From Chloroflexota bacterium (lineage in GTDB: Bacteria > Chloroflexota > Dehalococcoidia > SM23-28-2 > RBG-16-64-32), in the NCBI GenBank assembly GCA_022563285.1, contig JADFNQ010000022.1, positions 1 through 11,080 of the forward strand: 11,080 nt of DNA, in the 5' to 3' direction. The notes under the pieces were generated by a model that was given only the letters and a program-made list of their open reading frames with translations, was not told the DNA's origin and ran no database searches. A program made the position numbers and the translations under genes. This document shows positions 5,775 through 11,080 of the stretch, one piece after another; within the stretch, counting starts at the first letter, position 1, and each line of letters begins with the position of its first letter.

Positions 5775-7547
5775 ATGGCTAACGTCGTGACCAACGACAT
5801 GAGCATCGTCATTGGGGGGGACGCGGGACAGGGGGTGGAGTCCAGCGGAGCAGGCTTCTGCTTATCGTTCGCGCGGGCGGGTCTGCACGTCTTCGGGATG
5901 CAGGACTACCGATCGCGCATCCGGGGCGGGCACAACTTCTATCAGATACGCCTCTCCACAGAGCCCCGCCTCTCCCACAGCAACCCCGTGCACTTGGTGC
6001 TTGCTTTGACGCCGGAGACTGTGCAGCTCCACATGGACCAACTGGTGGAGGGAGGTGCAGTCATCTTCCCCGAGAAGTTCGAGGTCGATCCCGAGCCGCT
6101 GAAGGAGCGCGGCGTACGCGTCGATTCCCTCCCCCTGATGCGCATCGCGGAGGAGCACGGCAGCAAGGTGATGACCAACACCGCCGCCCTGGGCGCCGCC
6201 GCGGGGATCACCGAGTTCCCGCTGGAGTTCATGGAGAGCGTTATCCGGGACAACTTCGCTCCCAAGGGCCAGGAGATCGTGGACGCCAACATCAAGGTGG
6301 CGCAAGCCGCCTATGACCTAGCTCAACAGCGCTACGGCAGCGATTTCCCATACAAGCTGTCCCCGATCAAGGATGCGCCGAAGCGGATGCTGATAAACGG
6401 CAACGAGGCGCTGGCGATGGGCGCGTTGGCCGGTGGTTGCCGCTTCGTGGCCGCCTACCCCATGAGCCCGGCGACCTCCATCATCGAGTGGCTGGCCGCG
6501 GTCCCCCATGAGTACGGCGTGGTGACCAAGCACGCGGAGGATGAGATAGCCGCCGCCTGCATGGTGATCGGCGCTTCCTTCACCGGGGCGCGGGCGATGA
6601 CCGCCACCTCCGGCGGCGGGTTCTGTCTGATGGTGGAGGCGATGGGTCTTGCGGGGATGACGGAGGTGCCGATGGTGATCGTGAACTCGCAGCGGGGCGG
6701 GCCGTCCACCGGCCTCCCCACGCGCACCGAGCAGAGCGACCTGCTGTTCGCGATCAACGCCTCTCAGGGCGAGTTCCCCCGCATCGTCACCGCGCCGGGA
6801 ACCATCGAGGAGTGCTTCGAGGCGGGCTGGCGGGCCTTCAACCTGGCCGAGAAGTACCAGTGCCCGGTGGTGGTGATGGTTGATACGTTCATCTCCTCCA
6901 CTTTGCGGACGCTGGAGATGGACGCCATCGACTTCAGCACCGTGGAGATAGACCGCGGCTCCACGCTGACCTACGAGGAGCTGGACCGGCTCACCGACGG
7001 CTACAACCGGTTCCAGCTCACCGAATCAGGCATCTCGCCGCGGGCGATACCCGGACACCCCAGCGGGGTGTTCGCCGCGTCCAGTGACGAACACGATGAG
7101 ACGGGCCACATCACTGAGGAGATAGAGAACCGCCGCCGCATGATGCGAAAGCGCATGCGGAAGCTACAGGAGGCGGAGAAAGAGGCGCGGCCGCCTGATT
7201 TCTACGGGCCCGAGGAGGCGGAGACCACGCTGGTCTGCTGGGGGTCTACCTTCGGGGCCTGCAAGGAGGCCGCCGATGATATCAACGCCGCCGGCGGCAG
7301 CGCCAACGTCCTCCGCTTCCTGGATCTGTGGCCCCTGTCGGAGGAGGCGGCGGCCACGGCGCTGGGCCGCTGCCGGCGCACGGTAGCCGTAGAGCAGAAC
7401 TACACCTCGCAGCTCGCTAAGCTGCTGCGGATGACGACGGGTATACGGATGGACCAAACGATGAACAAGTATGACGGCCGGCCCTTCGCACCGGAGGAGA
7501 TAGTGGCCGGGCTGGGTAAGGAGGTGGCCAGTGGTCACGCGGCTTGA
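5775..7547 (+). CDS. korA: 2-oxoacid:ferredoxin oxidoreductase, fused gamma-alpha subunit
   Basis: This 590-residue cytoplasmic subunit joins two domains. Residues about 10-185 are the gamma domain (GGDAGQGVESSG at 14-25; QDYRSRIRGGHNFYQIRLS at 43-61). Residues about 205-590 are the alpha part with the pyrimidine-binding domain: INGNEALAMGALAGG, YPMSPATS at 228-235, acidic AEDEIAA at 254-260 and GGPSTGLPTRTEQSDL at 308-323. With KorB it oxidatively decarboxylates a 2-oxoacid with CoA, reducing ferredoxin. The two-subunit layout is typical of 2-oxoglutarate or broad 2-oxoacid enzymes; the exact substrate is an inference. A GTG at 5766 is in frame, but AGGAGGT (5761-5767) overlaps it and sits 7 bases from the ATG at 5775, which is chosen. 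It overlaps korB by 17 bases, implying translational coupling. Confidence 0.93.
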   Translation: MANVVTNDMSIVIGGDAGQGVESSGAGFCLSFARAGLHVFGMQDYRSRIRGGHNFYQIRLSTEPRLSHSNPVHLVLALTPETVQLHMDQLVEGGAVIFPEKFEVDPEPLKERGVRVDSLPLMRIAEEHGSKVMTNTAALGAAAGITEFPLEFMESVIRDNFAPKGQEIVDANIKVAQAAYDLAQQRYGSDFPYKLSPIKDAPKRMLINGNEALAMGALAGGCRFVAAYPMSPATSIIEWLAAVPHEYGVVTKHAEDEIAAACMVIGASFTGARAMTATSGGGFCLMVEAMGLAGMTEVPMVIVNSQRGGPSTGLPTRTEQSDLLFAINASQGEFPRIVTAPGTIEECFEAGWRAFNLAEKYQCPVVVMVDTFISSTLRTLEMDAIDFSTVEIDRGSTLTYEELDRLTDGYNRFQLTESGISPRAIPGHPSGVFAASSDEHDETGHITEEIENRRRMMRKRMRKLQEAEKEARPPDFYGPEEAETTLVCWGSTFGACKEAADDINAAGGSANVLRFLDLWPLSEEAAATALGRCRRTVAVEQNYTSQLAKLLRMTTGIRMDQTMNKYDGRPFAPEEIVAGLGKEVASGHAA

Positions 7548-8421
7548 TCCAAAGCTGTTCGACGCGACGACAGAGAACACCTGGTGCGCCGGCTGCGGCG
7601 ACTTCGCCATCCTGAAGGCGCTGAAGCTGGCCCTGGCTGACCAGAACATCGAGCCGCACCAGGTGCTGGCGGTATCCGGCATCGGTTGTGGCAGCAAGCT
7701 GCCGGACTATATGAACATCAACGGTTACATGACGATTCACGGCCGGCCTCTGCCCGTCGCCACGGCGGCGAAGCTTGCCAACCCGGACCTTCACGTGATC
7801 GTCGTCAACGGGGACGGTGACTCCTACGGGATCGGCGGCAACCACTTCGTGCAGAGCTGCCGCCGAAACCCGAACATAACCCACATCGTGGAAAATAACC
7901 AGATCTACGGACTGACCAAGGGGCAGTACTCCCCCACCAGCGACAAGGGCTTCGTCACCACCACCTCCCCCGATGGATCGATCGAGCTGGCCCTCAACCC
8001 GTTGGCTGTGGCCCTGGCGGCCGGCGCCACGTTTATCGCCCGCGCCTTCGCCGGGCAACCGAAGCCGATGGCCCAGATGATAGCCGAGGGGATGCAGCAC
8101 CGCGGCTACGCCCTCATCGATGTGCTCCAGCCCTGCGTCACCTTCAACCGCGTCAACACGTATGACTGGTATCGCAAACGGGTGTATGATTTGCAGGAGG
8201 AGGAATCGTACGACCCGTCCGACCGTGAGGCGGCCTGGCAGAAGGCACAGGAATGGGAGGAGCGCATACCGCTGGGTATCCTGTACCGGGCGGAGGGGAT
8301 GCCCGCGTACGAGGACCAGGTGAAGGCGCTGGAGGGGGGCTCGCCGGTGAGCCGCCTCACGGAGCTGGTGAGGAACCCCCGCCCCGAGCAGTACGAGCCG
8401 CTTAAGGAAGAGTTCCTCTAG
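7531..8421 (+). CDS. korB: 2-oxoacid:ferredoxin oxidoreductase, beta subunit
   Basis: This 296-residue protein is the thiamine diphosphate- and [4Fe-4S]-binding subunit. Cluster ligands are visible: Cys19 and Cys22 in WCAGCGDF, Cys53 in GIGCGSKLP and Cys202 in LQPCVTFN. The ThDP and Mg motif is GDGDSYGIGGNH (94-105), with ENNQIYGLTKGQYSPT (121-136) near the active site. It passes electrons to ferredoxin. The GTG start at 7531 follows AAGGAGGT (7518-7525) with 5 bases between and lies inside the korA coding end, so the two are probably translated in fixed ratio. There is no ferredoxin-like delta subunit gene beside it, which is normal for KorAB-type enzymes. The length is normal. Confidence 0.94.
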   Translation: MVTRLDPKLFDATTENTWCAGCGDFAILKALKLALADQNIEPHQVLAVSGIGCGSKLPDYMNINGYMTIHGRPLPVATAAKLANPDLHVIVVNGDGDSYGIGGNHFVQSCRRNPNITHIVENNQIYGLTKGQYSPTSDKGFVTTTSPDGSIELALNPLAVALAAGATFIARAFAGQPKPMAQMIAEGMQHRGYALIDVLQPCVTFNRVNTYDWYRKRVYDLQEEESYDPSDREAAWQKAQEWEERIPLGILYRAEGMPAYEDQVKALEGGSPVSRLTELVRNPRPEQYEPLKEEFL

Positions 8422-8452
8422 ACACTGCCCCGGTGGCCAGAAGGAGGGTGGC

Positions 8453-8884
8453 TTGGAGTATGCCCAGTTCTTGAGGGAGGTACGGGAGGACGGCTGCTTC
8501 GTCAGCAGTGAGGAGACGGAGGCGGCGGTGGTGAGCGTGCTGATGGCGCTGGCTCAGGTCCTCCCGGGGCCGCAGCTCAGAGCGCTGTCATCGCGCGTGC
8601 CGCCGGAGGCGATGGTCTACCTGCGCCGCACGAGCTCGGAACCTGACCCCCTGTTCGATAGCCATCTCTTCCTGGGCTGGGTGGTGTCCAGCCTGGACGC
8701 CACCGGCATGCGTGATAAGACCACCGGCGGTCTGGACCTCACGGCCGCCTACTCCGGCGATGAGGCGATTCGCCGCATGGGGTGCGTGTTCTCCGCCCTG
8801 AAGCGGCAGCTTGAGCCGGCCCAGCAGCGGGAGCTTGCCGCCGCCCTCCCGGAAGTAGTGGACGGCTGGTTCCTGAACGCTTAG
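8453..8884 (+). CDS. DUF2267 family protein
   Basis: This 143-residue soluble protein begins MEYAQFLREVREDGCF and has the helical DUF2267 layout: EETEAAVVSVLMALAQVL (20-37), LRALSSRVPPEA (42-53), then an Ala/Leu-rich C-terminal helix. The function of the family is not known. The start is a TTG preceded by AAGGAGGG (8441-8448); no ATG or GTG near it fits, and the family N-terminus agrees. It starts 31 bases after korB on the same strand, so it is very likely the last gene of the korAB operon. There is no signal peptide or membrane segment. Confidence 0.8.
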   Translation: MEYAQFLREVREDGCFVSSEETEAAVVSVLMALAQVLPGPQLRALSSRVPPEAMVYLRRTSSEPDPLFDSHLFLGWVVSSLDATGMRDKTTGGLDLTAAYSGDEAIRRMGCVFSALKRQLEPAQQRELAAALPEVVDGWFLNA

Positions 8885-8892
8885 CGTATAGT

Positions 8893-8926
8893 CGCGATAA
8901 TTCGCGTACGGGCGAGATTATTCGCG
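8893..8926 (+). terminator. Stem-loop at the end of the korAB-DUF2267 operon
   Basis: CGCGATAAT (8893-8901) pairs with ATTATTCGCG (8917-8926) over nine base pairs with one bulged T, around a 15-base loop. It begins 9 bases after the DUF2267 stop. The bases after it (GAGTTTATCC) hold only three consecutive T, so intrinsic termination is possible but weak. Confidence 0.4.
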
Positions 8927-8963
8927 GAGTTTATCCCTACGGGCGTCTGCCTGAGTAGGCGTC

Positions 8964-9047
8964 GATCCTTCGCTCTGCTCAGAATGATGTTCATCATACT
9001 TCGTCACCCCGAGCGCCCGGACGGGCCCGTCTGGGCAGCGAAGGGTC
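8964..9047. repeat. Imperfect inverted-repeat intergenic element
   Basis: The left arm begins GATCCTTCGCTCTGCTCAGA (8964-8987) and the right arm spans TCACCCCGAGCG to CAGCGAAGGGTC (9004-9047). The outer ends GATCCTTCGCT and AGCGAAGGGTC are near-perfect inverted repeats. A second near-palindrome, GCCCGGACGGG with CCCGTCTGGGC (9015-9036, one G-T pair), is nested in the right arm. From memory, sequences of this CCTTCGCT/CTCAGAATGA type are scattered between genes in several bacterial genomes, including Dehalococcoidia; copy number here cannot be tested. There is no coding capacity. Confidence 0.5.
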
Positions 9048-9065
9048 CGCGTAGCGCCTAGAAGC

Positions 9066-9099
9066 AGGTGGATTTCCGCCACTACGCACTAATCCACCT
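9066..9099 (-). terminator. Perfect 9-bp stem-loop overlapping the stop of the ZAS-motif gene
   Basis: AGGTGGATT (9066-9074) and AATCCACCT (9091-9099) are exact inverted repeats around a 16-base loop. On the minus strand the first arm contains the last codons and part of the TAG stop, and the stem is followed by GCTTCTAGG. It may end transcription of the minus-strand gene or protect its mRNA; the weak U-tract lowers confidence. Confidence 0.4.
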
Positions 9100-9487
9100 C
9101 GCCCACGTGCTCCGGCTCGTACTCCTGGAGCACAACGGCCTGCGCGGGCTCGAAGAACAGATCGTCGCAGAGATCGCAGGAGGCGATGTGGGCGAAGGTG
9201 GCGTCGTCCGGCTCGGCGCCGCCCTCAAGATAGCGGAACATCACATCGCGGGCCTTGGCGCAGATGACCTCCGGCGGCCGGCCCATGCCGACCGCAGTGC
9301 GCTTGAGGAGCATGGCGATGAGGGGAGCGCGGCATCCCTCGCAGGCCATCAGGTGGGCCTGGAGCCAGAGCTCATGCTCTTCCGAGCAGGCGATCACGCC
9401 CACCCGTACCGCGTCTGGAATATGTAGCGCAGGAGCGACCTGTTTGCTCAGGTTTTCGCGGACCCGCTCTTCCCGTCCACTCGCCAT
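9089..9487 (-). CDS. Soluble protein with two ZAS (zf-HC2-like, anti-sigma-type) zinc motifs
   Basis: This 132-residue protein contains the HX3CX2C signature of zinc-binding anti-sigma (ZAS) domains twice: His45-Cys49-Cys52 (HLMACEGC) and His100-Cys104-Cys107 (HIASCDLC). Each has a further Cys at the right side and distance upstream (Cys34 and Cys76). ZAS proteins usually hold an ECF sigma factor and release it on redox or envelope stress. Here no transmembrane helix follows and no sigma factor gene is adjacent, so the partner is unknown. The frame is open for 48 more codons upstream, but GAGGAGAGG (9491-9499) lies 6 bases from the ATG at 9487 by its AGGAG core, and TATACT at 9509-9514 marks a likely -10, so the shorter form is chosen. 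Confidence 0.75.
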   Translation of the reverse strand: MASGREERVRENLSKQVAPALHIPDAVRVGVIACSEEHELWLQAHLMACEGCRAPLIAMLLKRTAVGMGRPPEVICAKARDVMFRYLEGGAEPDDATFAHIASCDLCDDLFFEPAQAVVLQEYEPEHVGEVD

Positions 9488-9508
9488 AGGCCTCTCCTCA
9501 CTAGACCC

Positions 9509-9514
9509 AGTATA
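9509..9514 (-). promoter_or_regulatory. -10 element of the ZAS-motif gene
   Basis: Minus-strand TATACT (five of six consensus bases) lies 21 bases before the ATG at 9487. No -35 hexamer is found at 16-18 bases, so expression may need an activator or alternative sigma factor. Confidence 0.35.
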
Positions 9515-9542
9515 CCCCACGCTGCGGCAATAATGTTCTAGT

Positions 9543-9582
9543 AATAGACTTCTATTGACCTGATGATAGGAGGGTCTAGAAT
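9543..9582 (+). promoter_or_regulatory. Candidate promoter with overlapping small inverted repeat
   Basis: TTGACC (9555-9560), a 16-base spacer and TAGAAT (9577-9582) form a fair sigma70 promoter pointing toward hpnC. The inverted repeat AATAGA-CT-TCTATT (9543-9556) overlaps the first bases of the -35 and could be an operator. It lies 250 bases before hpnC, and no gene starts nearer to it. Confidence 0.35.
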
Positions 9583-9695
9583 TTGTGCCAGTAGGTAGCA
9601 GCGGGAGGTGATGATTATAGCGTAACGCCACAAGGAGTTCTGGGCCGCAGGCGGCGACGAGGCTAGCGGATCACGGCTTTCATCTGGTCATTATC

Positions 9696-9701
9696 TATAA
9701 T
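9696..9701 (+). promoter_or_regulatory. -10 element for the hpnC leader
   Basis: A perfect TATAAT on the plus strand lies within an AT-rich island in otherwise GC-rich DNA. A start near 9708 would give a leader of about 124 bases that includes the whole folded element before hpnC. There is no good -35 hexamer. Confidence 0.4.
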
Positions 9702-9735
9702 CTATTCATAATTCCACCCGCGGAGCCTGCATAAG

Positions 9736-9827
9736 CTTCCTCGCTCGGCCGTAGCGGCTCGTACCACAGCCACCCATCGGGTAGCCAGTGGGGTAGATCG
9801 CACCCAGCACCCACTGCAGCGAGGAAG
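9736..9827 (+). ncRNA. Predicted four-helix leader RNA masking the hpnC ribosome binding site
   Basis: The closing stem P1 pairs CTTCCTCGCT (9736-9745) with AGCGAGGAAG (9818-9827), ten Watson-Crick pairs. Three hairpins lie inside it: GGCCG/CGGCT (9747-9751 with 9755-9759), GCCACCC/GGGTAGC (9769-9775 with 9779-9785, one mismatch) and CAGTGGG/CCCACTG (9786-9792 with 9810-9816, perfect). The 3' arm of P1 contains GAGGAAG, the Shine-Dalgarno of hpnC, 4 bases before its GTG. A closed P1 would hide the ribosome site, an open one would allow translation. I do not recognise it as a known riboswitch class and it lacks tRNA features. Structure was found by eye; regulation is inference. Confidence 0.5.
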
Positions 9828-9831
9828 ACCC

Positions 9832-10719
9832 GTGATATCTGAGAGGACGGCGGGGCCGTGCTCGCTGACTGAGGCGTATGCTTACTGTCAGCGCCTCGCG
9901 ACGAGTCACTACGAGAACTTCAGCGTAGCCTCGTGGTTGCTCCCGCGTGTCCTGCGCCCCCATGTCTACGCCGTGTACGCCTATTGCCGCGGCGTGGACG
10001 ACCTGGGGGATGAGGCGGAGGGCGACCGGCTGGCGCTCCTGGACGACTGGGAGACGGAGCTGCGGCGCTGCTACAACGGCAGCGCCCGGCAGCCCGCGTT
10101 CGTCGCTCTACAGGAGACGGTCCGCCGATTCGACATCCCCCCGGAGCCGTTCCTGCGGTTGGTTGAGGCCAACCGGATGGATCAGCGGGTCAACCGCTAC
10201 CGGACGTTCGCCGACCTGCTGGCCTACTGCGAGAACTCCGCGAACCCCGTCGGCCACCTTGTGCTCTATCTCTTCGGGTATCGGGACGCAGAGCGGCAAC
10301 GCCTGTCCGACGCCACCTGCACGGCCCTGCAGCTAACTAACTTCTGGCAGGACGTGCGCCGCGACCTGGACAAAGGCCGCATCTACATCCCCCTGGAGGA
10401 GATGGAGCGCTTCGGCTGCAGCGAAGACGGCCTGCTAGAGGGCCGCTTCGATGAGCGGTTCCGCGACCTGATGGCGTTCCAGGTCGAGAGGACGCGGGAG
10501 CTGTTCCGTCAAGGGCTGCCGCTCATCCCCGCGGTGCGCGGCCGCCTCAGGCTGGACCTGCGTCTGTTCAGCCTGGGTGGGCTGGCGGTGCTCGACGCAA
10601 TCGAGGAGATCGGGCACGACGTGCTGCACCGGCGGCCGAAGCTGTCCAGGGCGCGCAAGTCGTGGCTGGCGGTGAGGGCGCTCCTCCCCTTATCGGTGCC
10701 AGTGAGGAAGACGAAATGA
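9832..10719 (+). CDS. hpnC: Squalene synthase HpnC (hydroxysqualene synthase)
   Basis: This 295-residue protein belongs to the trans-isoprenyl diphosphate (squalene/phytoene) synthase family. The opening motif ENFSVASWLLPRVLRPHVYA and the first Asp-rich motif DDLGDE are characteristic of HpnC, and CENSANPVGHLVL follows. The second Asp-rich motif is in NFWQDVRRDLDKGRIYIP. HpnC converts presqualene diphosphate to hydroxysqualene, the middle step of the HpnCDE route to squalene for hopanoids. The GTG start at 9832 follows GAGGAAG (9821-9827), which lies in the predicted leader stem. Its TGA overlaps the hpnD ATG (ATGA), so the two are coupled. A phytoene synthase role is less likely given the pairing with an HpnD-like gene. 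Confidence 0.88.
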   Translation: MISERTAGPCSLTEAYAYCQRLATSHYENFSVASWLLPRVLRPHVYAVYAYCRGVDDLGDEAEGDRLALLDDWETELRRCYNGSARQPAFVALQETVRRFDIPPEPFLRLVEANRMDQRVNRYRTFADLLAYCENSANPVGHLVLYLFGYRDAERQRLSDATCTALQLTNFWQDVRRDLDKGRIYIPLEEMERFGCSEDGLLEGRFDERFRDLMAFQVERTRELFRQGLPLIPAVRGRLRLDLRLFSLGGLAVLDAIEEIGHDVLHRRPKLSRARKSWLAVRALLPLSVPVRKTK

Positions 10720-11080
10720 CCGACGAGCTGGCAGCCGCCTACGACCACTGTCAGGCCCTCACCAGGCGTGAAGCGAAGAACTTCTACTACGGGTTCATGC
10801 TTCTGCCGGCCCGGCAGCGGCGCGCCATATACGCCGCCTACGCCTTCGCCCGGGAGTGCGACGACATCGTGGACGCCGACCTGCCGCCCGAAGAGGCGGC
10901 CCTGCGGCTGGCCGCCTACCGCGAATCGTTTGACCGCTGTCTGGAGGGGCGACGGCAAGGGCCGGTATTCCTCGCCCTCGGGGACGCCATCGAGCGCTAC
11001 CACATACCGCACGAGTACTTCTACCGGCTCATCGAGGGGGTGGAGACGGACCTGACGGTGAGGCGCTACGCCAGCTTCCG
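10716..11080 (+). CDS. hpnD: Presqualene diphosphate synthase HpnD (3' end beyond window)
   Basis: The first 121 codons of a second trans-isoprenyl diphosphate synthase are visible and remain open at the window edge. They include KNFYYGFMLLPARQRRAIYA (22-41) and the first Asp-rich motif ECDDIVD (47-53), then an HpnD-like helical pattern (PPEEAALRLAAYRESFDRCL). HpnD condenses two farnesyl diphosphates to presqualene diphosphate, the substrate of HpnC. The ATG overlaps the hpnC stop by 4 bases and GAGGAAG (10704-10710) lies 5 bases upstream, the same ribosome-site sequence used by hpnC. The second Asp motif is not in the window. An hpnE (hydroxysqualene reductase) gene may follow outside it. 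Confidence 0.85.
   Translation, partial: MTDELAAAYDHCQALTRREAKNFYYGFMLLPARQRRAIYAAYAFARECDDIVDADLPPEEAALRLAAYRESFDRCLEGRRQGPVFLALGDAIERYHIPHEYFYRLIEGVETDLTVRRYASF

Larger units (their letters stand above)
9488..9831. other. 344-base intergenic region between the ZAS gene and hpnC
   Basis: No credible gene is seen here: the open frames are short, lack the local codon pattern or are shadows of hpnC. The region holds the -10 box of the ZAS gene at its left, the TTGACC/TAGAAT promoter with its small inverted repeat, an AT-rich segment around 9685-9712 with a TATAAT at 9696-9701, and the structured leader at 9736-9827. The stretch 9583-9685 shows no clear element. Confidence 0.7.

Noticed and set aside
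7417..8100. Minus-strand open frame of 227 codons
   Set aside because: It is antisense to korA and korB, which carry complete cofactor motifs; its low-complexity composition is that of a shadow frame.
9488..9631. 48-codon N-terminal extension of the ZAS-motif protein
   Set aside because: The extension crosses the likely -10 TATACT and the Shine-Dalgarno used by the ATG at 9487, and its sequence has no domain character.
9736..9827. tRNA or tmRNA-like gene
   Set aside because: Although four helices can be drawn, there is no TTC-containing T-loop, no D-loop GG pattern, no 7-bp acceptor with discriminator and no anticodon arm of standard size.

Overview
The window is GC-rich bacterial chromosome with high-GC third positions, Shine-Dalgarno-led genes and sigma70-type promoters. 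A proline-threonine-linked cell-surface protein, fused gamma-alpha 2-oxoacid:ferredoxin oxidoreductase genes, a DUF1059 and a DUF2267 protein, and an HpnC/HpnD squalene pair together suggest an uncultured Chloroflexota lineage (Dehalococcoidia-like). That placement is an inference from gene content; no rRNA or phylogenetic marker is present.

Left part (1-2480, minus strand): two exported proteins. The first (1385 down to the window edge, incomplete) has a signal peptide and Asp/Asn-rich, thrombospondin-type-3-like calcium-binding segments. The second (2375-1584) has an N-terminal membrane segment, a Cys-containing ectodomain, a Pro-Thr linker and an LPxAG-type sorting tail. Their promoters share a nearly identical 12-base -10 region.

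Middle part (2494-4437): a pirin on the plus strand converges with a DUF1059 small protein, and the two stop codons share one CTAG palindrome. The DUF1059 terminator appears to lie inside the pirin coding sequence. A zinc-independent NADPH:quinone reductase-like protein follows on the minus strand and is divergent from the next block.

Plus-strand block (4555-8884): an AmmeMemoRadiSam-type radical SAM enzyme, then a tight korA-korB-DUF2267 operon. KorA and KorB form a CoA-dependent 2-oxoacid:ferredoxin oxidoreductase that supplies reduced ferredoxin and acyl-CoA.

Right part (8885-11080): hairpins and an inverted-repeat element, a minus-strand protein with two tandem anti-sigma-type (ZAS) zinc motifs, a 344-base intergenic region, then hpnC and hpnD (incomplete) for squalene synthesis through presqualene diphosphate and hydroxysqualene. 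Directly before hpnC is a predicted four-helix RNA leader whose closing stem sequesters the hpnC ribosome binding site. This is the most interesting undescribed signal in the window. No tRNA, rRNA, CRISPR array, transposase or integrase was seen.
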